NCBI RefSeq assembly: GCF_000018605.1
Contig: NC_010003.1
Location: 186,001-250,000 of the forward strand
Direction: 5' to 3'
DNA length: 64,000 nt
DNA from: Petrotoga mobilis SJ95
Lineage (GTDB): Bacteria; Thermotogota; Thermotogae; Petrotogales; Petrotogaceae
Below, in pieces: positions 63,907-64,000 of this stretch. Under the pieces are notes generated by a model. That model saw only the letters and a list, made by a program, of their open reading frames with translations, was not told the origin of the DNA and made no database searches. A program made the position numbers and the translations under genes. The stretch's first letter is position 1. Each line of letters opens with the position of its first letter.

Positions 63907-64000
63907 TTATTTCCTTCCTGTTGGTTCAAGAAAGGGCAGTACGTATTTGAAGTTAGGCCAGTGATGATAGGGAATCATATATGGATTTTCAGCACCAGGA
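63907..64000 (-). CDS. ABC transporter substrate-binding protein, C-terminal end (partial)
   Basis: The frame reads PGAENPYMIPYHHWPNF and continues to a TAA at 63909-63907; 30 codons are visible and the rest lies beyond the window. Position directly before oppB, same strand, makes it the oligosaccharide-binding protein (family 5 SBP) of this transporter. The aromatic C-terminal tail is compatible with that; the family itself cannot be proved from this piece. Confidence 0.6.
   Translation of the reverse strand, partial: PGAENPYMIPYHHWPNFKYVLPFLEPTGRK

Overview
The window comes from an AT-rich, anaerobic, saccharolytic bacterium of the Thermotogae. The closest guess is Petrotogaceae (Petrotoga or Defluviitoga type). 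Supporting signs are ferredoxin-dependent 2-oxoacid oxidoreductase subunits, a multidomain CBM22-GH10-CBM9 xylanase like Thermotoga XynA, a xylo-oligosaccharide transporter of the Opp type beside it, strong GGAGG ribosome sites and many TTG/GTG starts. The genus is inferred from protein character only; no database was searched.

Layout. 1-5947 (+): end of an acyltransferase, a DUF151 nuclease, a polyprenyl synthase, a membrane-anchored lipase-fold protein lacking its catalytic Ser and His, an overlapping TPR membrane protein, tRNA-Gly(CCC) and rsmD. 5946-6039 (-): a candidate ~95-nt small RNA with its own promoter and terminator. 6136-30142 (-): a long leftward run with phoA, a zincin-like protein, a Ca2+/Na+ exchanger, lgt, recG, an O-antigen-ligase/TPR protein, a cell-wall amidase, cheB, dgkA, two 2-oxoacid oxidoreductase subunits, comEB, hemW, gatB/gatA, a rhomboid protease and pheT/pheS. 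30355-39370 (+): a four-gene FetAB-MFS-PadR operon with a palindrome over its start site, then proA-proC-purB and a Lon-type protease. 39420-42629: a carboxypeptidase (-) and lnt (+) fired from overlapping back-to-back promoters. 42632-64000 (-): a 2-hydroxyacid dehydrogenase and then a xylose/xylan catabolic island.

The xylan island should work as follows. XynA cuts xylan outside the cell. An Opp-type ABC transporter (63907-64000 and 59968-63847) imports oligomers. GH120 and GH3 enzymes release xylose, a CE4-like deacetylase may remove acetyl groups, and XylA/XylB feed xylulose-5-phosphate to the pentose phosphate pathway under a ROK regulator, XylR. The island is visibly eroding. The GH67 alpha-glucuronidase gene has lost its catalytic core through two frame-breaking deletions. 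The xylose ABC transporter is reduced to the tail of xylH, fused directly to the leader of the operon's lost first gene.

The most novel items are the candidate C-rich-loop small RNA (5946-6039), whose loop matches the proA ribosome site over 11 nt; a G-quadruplex-type repeat placed 62-66 nt upstream of two convergent peptidase genes; the lipase-fold pseudoenzyme; and three genes whose only well-placed start codons are ATT, ACG and ATA.
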